From NCBI GenBank assembly GCA_030526265.1, contig JAUNDE010000011.1:1-50007 (forward strand): a stretch of DNA of 50,007 bases. The letters run 5' to 3'. Both the position numbers and the translations under genes were made by a program. Under the pieces are notes generated by a model, which saw nothing but the letters and a program-made list of their open reading frames with translations, made no database searches and had not been told where the DNA came from. Shown here in pieces: positions 8,579-15,534 of this stretch. The first letter of the stretch is position 1. Every line of letters starts with the position of its first letter. The DNA is from Eubacteriales bacterium. Lineage in GTDB: Bacteria > Bacillota > Clostridia > Lachnospirales > Lachnospiraceae.

Positions 8579-8645
8579 ATGGCGACGAGGCAAGCGACAT
8601 CGTGCCTGCACGAAATGTTATTTGCCGACCGCTGATCAAAGCGAG
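8579..8645 (+). ncRNA. unidentified structured RNA element, copy 1 (upstream of yitT)
   Basis: The leader of yitT carries a segment that recurs at 48100-48168. It starts ATGGCGACGAG and ends GACCGCTGATCA. Visible pairings are TGGCG (8580-8584) with CGCTG (8630-8634), GGCAA (8589-8593) with TTGCC (8622-8626), and a hairpin CGTG (8601-8604) with CACG (8609-8612). The internal loop is ACGA facing GAC. The second copy keeps every pairing, with one compensatory change. It is not a member of any riboswitch class I can name. Whether it is a riboswitch, another regulatory RNA or a repeat element is open. Confidence 0.45.
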
Positions 8646-8669
8646 ATATACAAAAGGAGGATAATAACG

Positions 8670-9527
8670 ATGTTGAAAAAGATAAACTACAAAGAACTTG
8701 GACTGGATCTGCTTGCGGATGTAGTAGGAGGTATGCTGGTAGCTGTTGGTGTGTATAATTTCGCACTGAATGCCAATTTCCCGGTTGCGGGATTTTCCGG
8801 AATTGCAATTGTCTTATATCATCTGTTTGGGATACCGGTAGGTACGGCGACGATTCTTCTGAATATCCCGGTTACGTTTCTCTGTTTCAAATTTCTCGGA
8901 AAGAGATTTCTGTTCAGATCACTGAAGTCTATGCTGATCTCTTCGATCCTCATCGACTATGTAGCGCCGCTGCTTCCTGTATATAATGGTGAGAGGATTC
9001 TTGCTGCAATCTGTATGGGTGTATTGTGTGGTGCCGGATATGCGATCATTTACATGAGAGATTCTTCTACTGGAGGACAGGATTTTATTACGATGTCAAT
9101 TAATAAGTTGCTTCCACATGTTACGATTGGATCTGCTTCACTTGTTCTTGATATTGTTACGATTCTGATCGGAAGTCTTCTTGTGTTCCGCGAGATGGAT
9201 GGTCTGTTATATGGTGTGATCGTATCATATATCATGGCTACACTTATGGATCGTATCATGTACGGAATCTATGAAGGGAAAATGACACTTATCATTACCG
9301 AACGCGGAGAAGATATCGTGAATCAGATTGACGAGCATTCCGGCAGAGGTGCAACGATTTTAAAAGGAGTCGGGGGATATTCAAAGAGAGACAAGGATGT
9401 TGTCCTCTGTGCATGCAATAATAAGGAAATGTACCGGATCAAGCGTCAGGTGAAAGAAATCGATCCAAAGGCATTTACTATTATCGTAGAGTCAAACGAA
9501 GTGGTCGGAGAAGGCTTCCGGGAATAG
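8670..9527 (+). CDS. YitT-family membrane protein with DUF2179 domain
   Basis: The 285-residue product has an N-terminal integral membrane part of five or six spans with the YitT signatures (NFPVAGFSGIA, STGGQDFI). A soluble C-terminal DUF2179 domain of about 75 residues follows, including GRGATILKGVGGYS and ending in TIIVESNEVVGEGF. The family is widespread in Firmicutes and has no firm biochemical function. The frame is open from 8538, but ATG 8670 follows AAAGGAGG at 8653-8660. The extension would run through the structured element just upstream and is rejected. Confidence 0.9.
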   Translation: MLKKINYKELGLDLLADVVGGMLVAVGVYNFALNANFPVAGFSGIAIVLYHLFGIPVGTATILLNIPVTFLCFKFLGKRFLFRSLKSMLISSILIDYVAPLLPVYNGERILAAICMGVLCGAGYAIIYMRDSSTGGQDFITMSINKLLPHVTIGSASLVLDIVTILIGSLLVFREMDGLLYGVIVSYIMATLMDRIMYGIYEGKMTLIITERGEDIVNQIDEHSGRGATILKGVGGYSKRDKDVVLCACNNKEMYRIKRQVKEIDPKAFTIIVESNEVVGEGFRE

Positions 9528-9559
9528 CACGGAGAAGGCCTCAGAGAATAGCAGTTTCG

Positions 9560-9588
9560 TTGACACGCAAGGTTTGCCGCGATATAAT
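9560..9588 (+). promoter_or_regulatory. perfect consensus sigma-A promoter of the cell-wall ligase operon
   Basis: TTGACA (9560-9565), 17 bases and TATAAT (9583-9588) match the consensus exactly. Transcription should start near 9595, about 70 nt before the ATP-grasp ligase. The transcript starts with a small hairpin (GATGC/GCATC, 9594-9612). Confidence 0.9.
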
Positions 9589-9665
9589 AAAGTGATGCTA
9601 TATGGAAGCATCTCTGAAATAGAAAAAAGATTATTATCGATTCAATAAAGGGGAATATAATCAGT

Positions 9666-10877
9666 ATGAAATTCAAAGAGAGAAAATTTATTCCGGTTCT
9701 GCTCGGAGGAGATATCAATACGTATAGTGTGGCACGTGCTTTTTATGAGCAGTATCAGGTGAGATCCTATGTGTTCGGCAAGTACCAGACCGGACCGAGT
9801 TACAACAGTCAGATTACGATCTACGAGGGGAATCCGAAGATCGATACCGATGAATATTTCATGAAGCGGATCACAAAATTTGCGAGACAGCATAAGGATA
9901 AGAAGATTCTTCTGATCGGCTGCGGAGACAGTTATGTCGCACTTGCAAGCCGCCACAAAGATGAACTTCCGGAGAATGTGATCGCACCGTACATTGATTT
10001 TGATCTTATGGACAGCCTCCAGCAGAAGGAGCGCTTCTATGAGCTCTGTGAAAAGCATGGGGTAGATTATCCGAAGACGATCGTTTACAAGAAGGAAATG
10101 GGACTTGACTTTGCGTGTGAGTTCCCGTATCCGGTGATCTTAAAACCATCGAACAGTATTGCATACTGGGAGCATCCGTTCGAGACACAGAATAAGATCT
10201 ACAAGATCAAAAACAGAAAAGAGCTCGAGAAAGTCATCACGCAGATCTATGATGCGGGATATGACGATGATCTGATCATTCAGGATATGATCCCGGGAAA
10301 TGATGAGTACATGCGAGTTCTTACATCATATTCAGACCGTAACGGAAAAGTAAAGATGATGTGTCTTGGACATGTTCTTTTAGAGGAACATACTCCGCAT
10401 GGACTCGGAAATCATGCAGTGATTATCACTGAACCAAACAAAGAACTGATGGGTCGTGTGAAGAATCTGCTGGAAGATCTTCATTATGTTGGATTTTCGA
10501 ATTTTGATATCAAATATGATGAGAGGGATAACACATACCGTTTCTTTGAGATCAATACAAGACAGGGACGAAGCAATTATTATGTGACCGGCTCAGGATT
10601 TAACGTAGCGAAATACTTTGTTGAAGACTATATATATAATCGTGAACTTCCATATGAAGAAGCTACGGAAGAGCATCTGTGGATGACTGTTCCGAGGAGA
10701 GTTGCATACAAGCATGTAAAAGATCCGGAATATGTTGCGAAGATGAAAAAGCTCGTAAAAGAAGGAAAAGTTGTAAATCCGGTATTTAAAAAAGGAGATC
10801 TGAGGCCAAACCGTTTCCTTCGAATGTTAAAAACGCATTTGAAACAGTATAAATACTTCGATACTTATTACAAATAA
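9666..10877 (+). CDS. ATP-grasp carboxylate-amine ligase, D-aspartate ligase-like
   Basis: This 403-residue cytoplasmic enzyme begins with an N-terminal nucleotide-fold segment (GGDINTYSVARAF) and LLIGCGDSYV. An ATP-grasp core follows, with YPVILKPSNS for ATP binding, the acidic LIIQDMIPG and the metal-binding FFEINTRQGRSN. ATP-grasp ligases join a carboxylate to an amine through an acyl-phosphate. Its overall pattern and its position immediately before an Asp/Glu racemase recall the D-aspartate ligase (Asl) of Enterococcus faecium, which adds D-Asp to peptidoglycan precursors. That role is inferred from context; another amino acid could be the substrate. It is the first gene of an operon with the next two. 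Confidence 0.85.
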   Translation: MKFKERKFIPVLLGGDINTYSVARAFYEQYQVRSYVFGKYQTGPSYNSQITIYEGNPKIDTDEYFMKRITKFARQHKDKKILLIGCGDSYVALASRHKDELPENVIAPYIDFDLMDSLQQKERFYELCEKHGVDYPKTIVYKKEMGLDFACEFPYPVILKPSNSIAYWEHPFETQNKIYKIKNRKELEKVITQIYDAGYDDDLIIQDMIPGNDEYMRVLTSYSDRNGKVKMMCLGHVLLEEHTPHGLGNHAVIITEPNKELMGRVKNLLEDLHYVGFSNFDIKYDERDNTYRFFEINTRQGRSNYYVTGSGFNVAKYFVEDYIYNRELPYEEATEEHLWMTVPRRVAYKHVKDPEYVAKMKKLVKEGKVVNPVFKKGDLRPNRFLRMLKTHLKQYKYFDTYYK

Positions 10878-10887
10878 AGGAATCAAT

Positions 10888-11601
10888 ATGGAAAATAAAA
10901 TCTACAAACTAGGTGTCATTGGCGGAATGGGACCGGAAGCGACCAGTTATTTTTACGATTGTATCACAGGGCATACGGAGGCTTCCTGTGATCAGGAGCA
11001 TATCGATATGGTGATCCTGAGCCATGCTACGATGCCGGACCGTACAGAAGCGATTATTACCGGAGAGGATAAGCATCTGATTGAACTTTTGAAAGAAGAT
11101 GCAAGAACGCTGGAACAGCTGGGGGTGGCAAATATTGCCATCACATGTAACACATCACATTATTTCTTTAAACATATTCAGAAAGCAGTAAATATTCCTG
11201 TGATCAATATGATTCAGGAAAGTGTGAATTATGCGGTCAGGAATTTTGAGGATGTGAAGCGAATCGGAATCATGGCGACGGATGGCACGATCAATTCCCG
11301 TATTTATCACAAGGCATGTAAGGAGGCCGGAGTTATACCGGTGAAGCCTTCCGCGGAGAGACAGCAGGATGTCATGTCATTGATCTATGATGACATCAAG
11401 GCAGGGAAGCCGGGAGATCGAAAGAAATTTGACCGTGTAATGAAAGAGTTCATGCGCAAGGGATGCGATGTTGTGATTCTTGCGTGTACAGAATTATCTG
11501 TATTTAAGAGAAAACACGAAGTTCCGTCCATGTGCCTTGATGCGATGGATGTGCTGGTGAGAGAATCGATCATTCGATCGGGAGCGACCTATAAAGATTA
11601 G
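10888..11601 (+). CDS. aspartate/glutamate racemase-family protein
   Basis: This 237-residue PLP-independent racemase starts with the family signature GVIGGMGPEATSYF. It carries two catalytic cysteines, Cys87 in ITCNTSH and Cys200 in ILACTELS, which act as the acid-base pair. It interconverts L- and D-aspartate or glutamate. The gene starts 10 bases after the ATP-grasp ligase and ends 12 bases before a MurE-like ligase. This suggests it supplies a D-amino acid to those enzymes, although a general MurI-type role is not excluded. The GPEAT form is more typical of aspartate racemases than of MurI. Confidence 0.88.
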   Translation: MENKIYKLGVIGGMGPEATSYFYDCITGHTEASCDQEHIDMVILSHATMPDRTEAIITGEDKHLIELLKEDARTLEQLGVANIAITCNTSHYFFKHIQKAVNIPVINMIQESVNYAVRNFEDVKRIGIMATDGTINSRIYHKACKEAGVIPVKPSAERQQDVMSLIYDDIKAGKPGDRKKFDRVMKEFMRKGCDVVILACTELSVFKRKHEVPSMCLDAMDVLVRESIIRSGATYKD

Positions 11602-11613
11602 GAGAATCTGAAG

Positions 11614-13140
11614 ATGGCAGAGATGAAATACTATACAGCTGCAAGTTACGTGGATCTGATGAAAGAGCGTGAGATGCTTGCAGAATACAATTTATATGAA
11701 AAAGATGAGACCGTCATCAAGCTTTTGACTTACAATTCAAAAGAAGTTGTGCCAGATACAATGTTTATCTGCAAAGGAGCCGCGTTTAAAGCAGAGTATC
11801 TAAAAGAGTCTGTACAGAAAGGTGCAGTCTGTTATATCAGTGAGCAGAAATATGAGCTGGAGGAAGAGGTACCTTACATCCTTGTAAAAGATATCAGAAA
11901 AGCGATGTCTGTGCTTGCAAACTACTATTACAACAATCCGTGGGAAGACCTTACGGTTGTGGGAATAGGAGGAACAAAGGGAAAATCGACTTCTGCATAT
12001 TATATGAAATCAGTTGTGGATGATTTTCTTGCCGCACAGAGCAAAACAGACAGTGCGGTGATCTCTTCGATTGATATATATGACGGCAAATCGACAGTGG
12101 AATCTCATATCACGACGCCGGAGGCTGTGGAGCTTCAGTGCCATTTCCGCAATGCACTTGACTGCGGAATGGAATATGCACAGATGGAGATCTCTTCACA
12201 GGCGCTGAAATATCACAGAGTGGATGATATGAAGTTTGATGTTGCAGTATTTTTGAATGTGTCAGAAGACCATATCAGCCCGATTGAACATGCTGATTTT
12301 GAGGATTATTTTTCGTCCAAGATGCTGATGTTTGCGAAGACAAAGACGGCGGTCGTCAATCTGGATGCAGACTATATCGACCGGATCCTGAAAGAAGCAG
12401 AAGCATCGGAGGAAGTGATCACATTCAGTACGAAGAATCCGGATGCTGATTACTACGCATATAACATCGTAAAAGACGGACAGAATACGAATTTTATGGT
12501 GAGATGCGCAGAGTTCGACGAGCAGTTTACACTGACGATGCCGGGACTTTTCAATGTGGAGAATGCACTTGGGGTGATTGCATCTGCAGTAAGAATCGGA
12601 ATTCCAAAAGAATATATTCATTCGGGACTTCTGCGTGCCCGTTCGAGCGGAAGAATGGAACTGTATGCAAGTGAGGATAAGAAAATTCTTGCAATCGTCG
12701 ACTATGCACACAATAAGCTCAGTTTTGAGAAGCTGTTCTCGTCCATGCGGGAGGAATATCCGGAGTATGAGATCATAGCTGTTTTCGGATGTCCTGGAAA
12801 GAAAGCGCTGATCCGAAGACGCGACCTCGGTACAGTTGCAGGACAGTATTCGAAAAAGGTTTACCTGACAGCGGAGGATCCGGGATATGAGCCGGTAGAA
12901 GATATCTCGAAAGATATCGCGCAGTATGTGGAAGCGCAGAATTGCCCGTATGCTATGATCGAGGATCGTGGTGATGCGATCAGAGATGCGATTAGAACTG
13001 CCGAGGGAAAGACCCTTCTTCTCGTTACCGGTAAAGGAGGAGAGACAAGACAGAAGTATGGTTCACAGTATATTGACTGTCCTTCTGACGTGGAATATGT
13101 CAAACGATATTTAAAAGCGTATGATGAGGGTGCATTATAG
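11614..13140 (+). CDS. MurE-like ligase with non-DAP specificity motif
   Basis: This 508-residue Mur ligase has the ATP loop GGTKGKST near 118-125, the ISSQAL segment and the C-terminal VDYAHN motif. It is as long as normal MurE. Two positions that mark DAP-adding MurE are changed: DNPR reads EDPG (residues about 421-424), and GKGHE reads GKGGE (about 473-477). The cognate enzyme at 14011 keeps both. It therefore probably adds a different amino acid, or acts on a different muramyl-like acceptor. Being third in an operon with the racemase and ATP-grasp ligase supports a dedicated cell-wall or peptide modification. Assignment as a Mur ligase is firm; its substrate is not. Confidence 0.85.
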   Translation: MAEMKYYTAASYVDLMKEREMLAEYNLYEKDETVIKLLTYNSKEVVPDTMFICKGAAFKAEYLKESVQKGAVCYISEQKYELEEEVPYILVKDIRKAMSVLANYYYNNPWEDLTVVGIGGTKGKSTSAYYMKSVVDDFLAAQSKTDSAVISSIDIYDGKSTVESHITTPEAVELQCHFRNALDCGMEYAQMEISSQALKYHRVDDMKFDVAVFLNVSEDHISPIEHADFEDYFSSKMLMFAKTKTAVVNLDADYIDRILKEAEASEEVITFSTKNPDADYYAYNIVKDGQNTNFMVRCAEFDEQFTLTMPGLFNVENALGVIASAVRIGIPKEYIHSGLLRARSSGRMELYASEDKKILAIVDYAHNKLSFEKLFSSMREEYPEYEIIAVFGCPGKKALIRRRDLGTVAGQYSKKVYLTAEDPGYEPVEDISKDIAQYVEAQNCPYAMIEDRGDAIRDAIRTAEGKTLLLVTGKGGETRQKYGSQYIDCPSDVEYVKRYLKAYDEGAL

Positions 13141-13194
13141 AAGTATTCTTGTTACAGAGAATTTATGTGAATACCAATGAAGGCGGAAAGGGAA

Positions 13195-13833
13195 ATGAAA
13201 AAAGGAATGAAAAAGTGTAAAGTGCTTCTCTGTGCGGCTGTGGCAGTGTTTATGCTTGCTGCATGCCAGAAAGAGGAACTTTTTGATGCAAAGGGATATG
13301 TTCAGGGCGTTCTTGATGCCTGCTATCACGGGGAGTACGCAGCACATGCAGAAGATGTCGGACAGACAGAAGATGAAATCAGAGAAGGTATTGAAAGTGC
13401 TGATTACGAGGAAGCGGAGAATGCGTTGAAAGGTACTGCAATGCAGGTGACGGAAGAGCATATCGCACAGTATTTGGAATTGATCACGGGGGCATATAAA
13501 AAGATCGAATATACGGTGGGTGAAGCTGTTGAAGATGAGAATGGGAACTTTACAGTGGAAGTCAGTGTCGTTCCGTTAGGTATGCTTGACTCATTGGAAG
13601 AGATTTTCACAAATAAGCTTACAGAAGCCGTGAATAATGGAACTTCAGAAGAGGAGTACATGGATATTTTCCTTGTGTCAATCAAAGAATCGATTGACGC
13701 GGCAGAAACCTTTGATCCTGTTACTGTGACATTTCATGTGAATTACACAGAAGATGCAGATGGAAACAGAGTGTATGACATTGAAGAAGATGATATGACA
13801 TCGTTTGATAATATTGCGATTCATCAGCAATAA
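13195..13833 (+). CDS. predicted lipoprotein of unknown function
   Basis: The product of about 212 residues has a lysine-rich signal sequence and the lipobox MLAAC, so it is expected to be anchored on the outer face of the membrane. The remainder is acidic, mostly helical in appearance early on, and ends in alternating strand-like segments with DADGNRVYDIEED. I do not recognise a named family. Of three in-frame ATGs (13177, 13195, 13207), 13195 has the best spacing to GGAAAGGG. It lies 54 bases behind the MurE-like gene and may be cotranscribed with it. Confidence 0.75.
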   Translation: MKKGMKKCKVLLCAAVAVFMLAACQKEELFDAKGYVQGVLDACYHGEYAAHAEDVGQTEDEIREGIESADYEEAENALKGTAMQVTEEHIAQYLELITGAYKKIEYTVGEAVEDENGNFTVEVSVVPLGMLDSLEEIFTNKLTEAVNNGTSEEEYMDIFLVSIKESIDAAETFDPVTVTFHVNYTEDADGNRVYDIEEDDMTSFDNIAIHQQ

Positions 13834-13842
13834 AGAATATTT

Positions 13843-13881
13843 AAGAGAGATGCGCAGAAAGCGTGTCTCTCTTGATTTTTT
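13843..13881 (+). terminator. intrinsic terminator after the lipoprotein gene
   Basis: AAGAGAGATGCGC (13843-13855) pairs with the segment at 13861-13873, with two wobble pairs and an AGAAA loop, and is followed by GATTTTTTG. A second possible stem (TCTGCCC at about 13893 with GGGCAGA at about 13926, then TTTT) lies just downstream. Confidence 0.82.
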
Positions 13882-13950
13882 GTTATCTCGTCTCTGCCCA
13901 AAGTGATCTGTTTCGACATTTGAAGGGCAGATTTTGGATAACGGAAAATG

Positions 13951-13979
13951 TTGACGATGGTATATCTTTGTGTGAAAAT
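13951..13979 (+). promoter_or_regulatory. possible sigma-A promoter of murE
   Basis: TTGACG (13951-13956), 17 bases and GAAAAT (13974-13979) lie 31 bases before the TTG start. The -35 is good and the -10 is a 4/6 match. This position also argues against the upstream ATG start at 13948. Confidence 0.45.
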
Positions 13980-14010
13980 AATAAATAAAGCTCATGCTGG
14001 AGAGTGTGAT

Positions 14011-15534
14011 TTGAGATTACAGAGAGTATTGTATTCGCTTACGTATGATGTGATCTGTGGTACAGACGGGCAGGAAATCAGAGAGATTCAGTATGATTCC
14101 AGAAGGGTGAAAAAAGGAGATCTGTTTGTCTGCCTGAAAGGATTCAGAACAAATGGACACCTCTTTATAGACCGTGCGTTGGATAAGGGAGCTTCGGCAA
14201 TTGTAATTCAAAACGATGAAAGGAAAGCTCTGGAAGCAAAGAAAATGTGGGCAGATCAATCCCTCACTGTCATCAGCGTTTCAGACACGAGATATGCGCT
14301 TGCATATATGGCAGCGGCATATTATGATTATCCATTCCGGAAGCTTCGAACAATTGGAATCACAGGTACAAAAGGAAAGACAACAACTTCATATATGATA
14401 CGCGCCGGACTGATGGAGTCAGGACATAAAACGGGTCTGATCGGGACGATCGGGATTCACACCGGAAAGCGACAGATAAAGAGTAAAAACACAACACCGG
14501 AGTCGCTGGAGGTGCACCGGATGATGAATGAAATGGTGGAGGCCGGGTGTGACAGCGTTGTGATGGAGGTCTCCTCGCAGGCACTAAAGATGAGCCGCGT
14601 CGAGGGAATCCTGTTTGACATCGCCATTTTTACAAATTTTGGAGAGGATCATATCGGACCGGGGGAACATCGGGACAGAAGAGAGTATCTCCAGTGTAAA
14701 AAGAGGCTGTTTTCGCAGTGCATCGTTGGAATTGGAAATGTTGATGACAAATGTTATGAAGAAATTGTTGGCGATTCTGAATGTGAAAAGATCACATATG
14801 GATTTGGTGAAAATGCAGATTATATGGCAGGACAGGTGGAGAAGACATGGATCAATGGAATGCCGTCCGTTTCTTTTGTCCTCCGGAGAGATCGATCGCT
14901 GCTGGAAAAAGAGAAAGCGCCAGGCATAGAGGAATTAAAAATAGACCTGTCGATGCCCGGAGAATTCAATGTAATGAATGCACTTGCCGCGACTGCGGCA
15001 CTTCAGAAGCTGAAAATCACAGATGAAGTGATCATAAGAGCGATGAGACAGATGATCGTTCCGGGAAGGATGGAGTGTGTGGATGCGTTTCCTGACTGCA
15101 AGGTGTACATTGATTATGCACACAATGAGATGAGTTTGACAGAAAGCCTGAAAATCTTAAGAGCATACTGCCATGGAAGACTGATCGTTCTTTTTGGATG
15201 TGGGGGAAACAGACCGAGAGAAAGAAGATTTGGTATGGGCAAGACGGCAGGGATCTATGCGGATTATGCAATTATTACGACGGATAATCCAAGATTTGAA
15301 AGCCCACAGTCTATTTTGGATGATATTGAATGCGGAATCAGACAGACAGCAGGAAAATATATAATAATTGAAGATCGAGAAAGAGCAGTCGAGTATGCTC
15401 TGAAGAATCATCTTCCGGGTGATGTGATACTGATCGCAGGCAAGGGGCATGAGACATATCAGGAAATAGGCGGGATCAAGATCCCGATGGACGACAGAAA
15501 ACTGGTGAGGAAATGTACGCAGATATTATCATAG
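14011..15534 (+). CDS. murE: UDP-MurNAc-tripeptide synthetase MurE (DAP-adding type)
   Basis: This 507-residue Mur ligase catalyses ATP-dependent addition of the third stem-peptide residue to UDP-MurNAc-L-Ala-D-Glu in the cytoplasm. It shows QYDSR near the N-terminus, the ATP loop GTKGKTT near 119, and the diagnostic DNPR at 425-428 with GKGHE at 477-481, which point to meso-diaminopimelate. The frame is open to an ATG at 13948, but TTG at 14011 is preferred. GGAGAG lies 6 bases upstream, the resulting N-terminus (MRLQRVLYSL) aligns with normal MurE, and the longer version would include the promoter. Its 3' end overlaps priA by 22 bases. Confidence 0.93.
   Translation: MRLQRVLYSLTYDVICGTDGQEIREIQYDSRRVKKGDLFVCLKGFRTNGHLFIDRALDKGASAIVIQNDERKALEAKKMWADQSLTVISVSDTRYALAYMAAAYYDYPFRKLRTIGITGTKGKTTTSYMIRAGLMESGHKTGLIGTIGIHTGKRQIKSKNTTPESLEVHRMMNEMVEAGCDSVVMEVSSQALKMSRVEGILFDIAIFTNFGEDHIGPGEHRDRREYLQCKKRLFSQCIVGIGNVDDKCYEEIVGDSECEKITYGFGENADYMAGQVEKTWINGMPSVSFVLRRDRSLLEKEKAPGIEELKIDLSMPGEFNVMNALAATAALQKLKITDEVIIRAMRQMIVPGRMECVDAFPDCKVYIDYAHNEMSLTESLKILRAYCHGRLIVLFGCGGNRPRERRFGMGKTAGIYADYAIITTDNPRFESPQSILDDIECGIRQTAGKYIIIEDRERAVEYALKNHLPGDVILIAGKGHETYQEIGGIKIPMDDRKLVRKCTQILS

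Noticed and set aside
8579-8632. Similar 18-residue peptides (Mxxx...CxHE...) encoded by both copies of the repeated element
   Set aside because: Neither ATG has a good ribosome binding site, and the conserved 3' part GACCGCTGATCA is read in different frames in the two copies. Conservation is therefore at nucleic-acid level.
8579-8645. Fluoride riboswitch
   Set aside because: GGCGAYGAG and GCTGAT recall that class, but the order and spacing of its conserved core do not fit and the downstream genes are not fluoride exporters.
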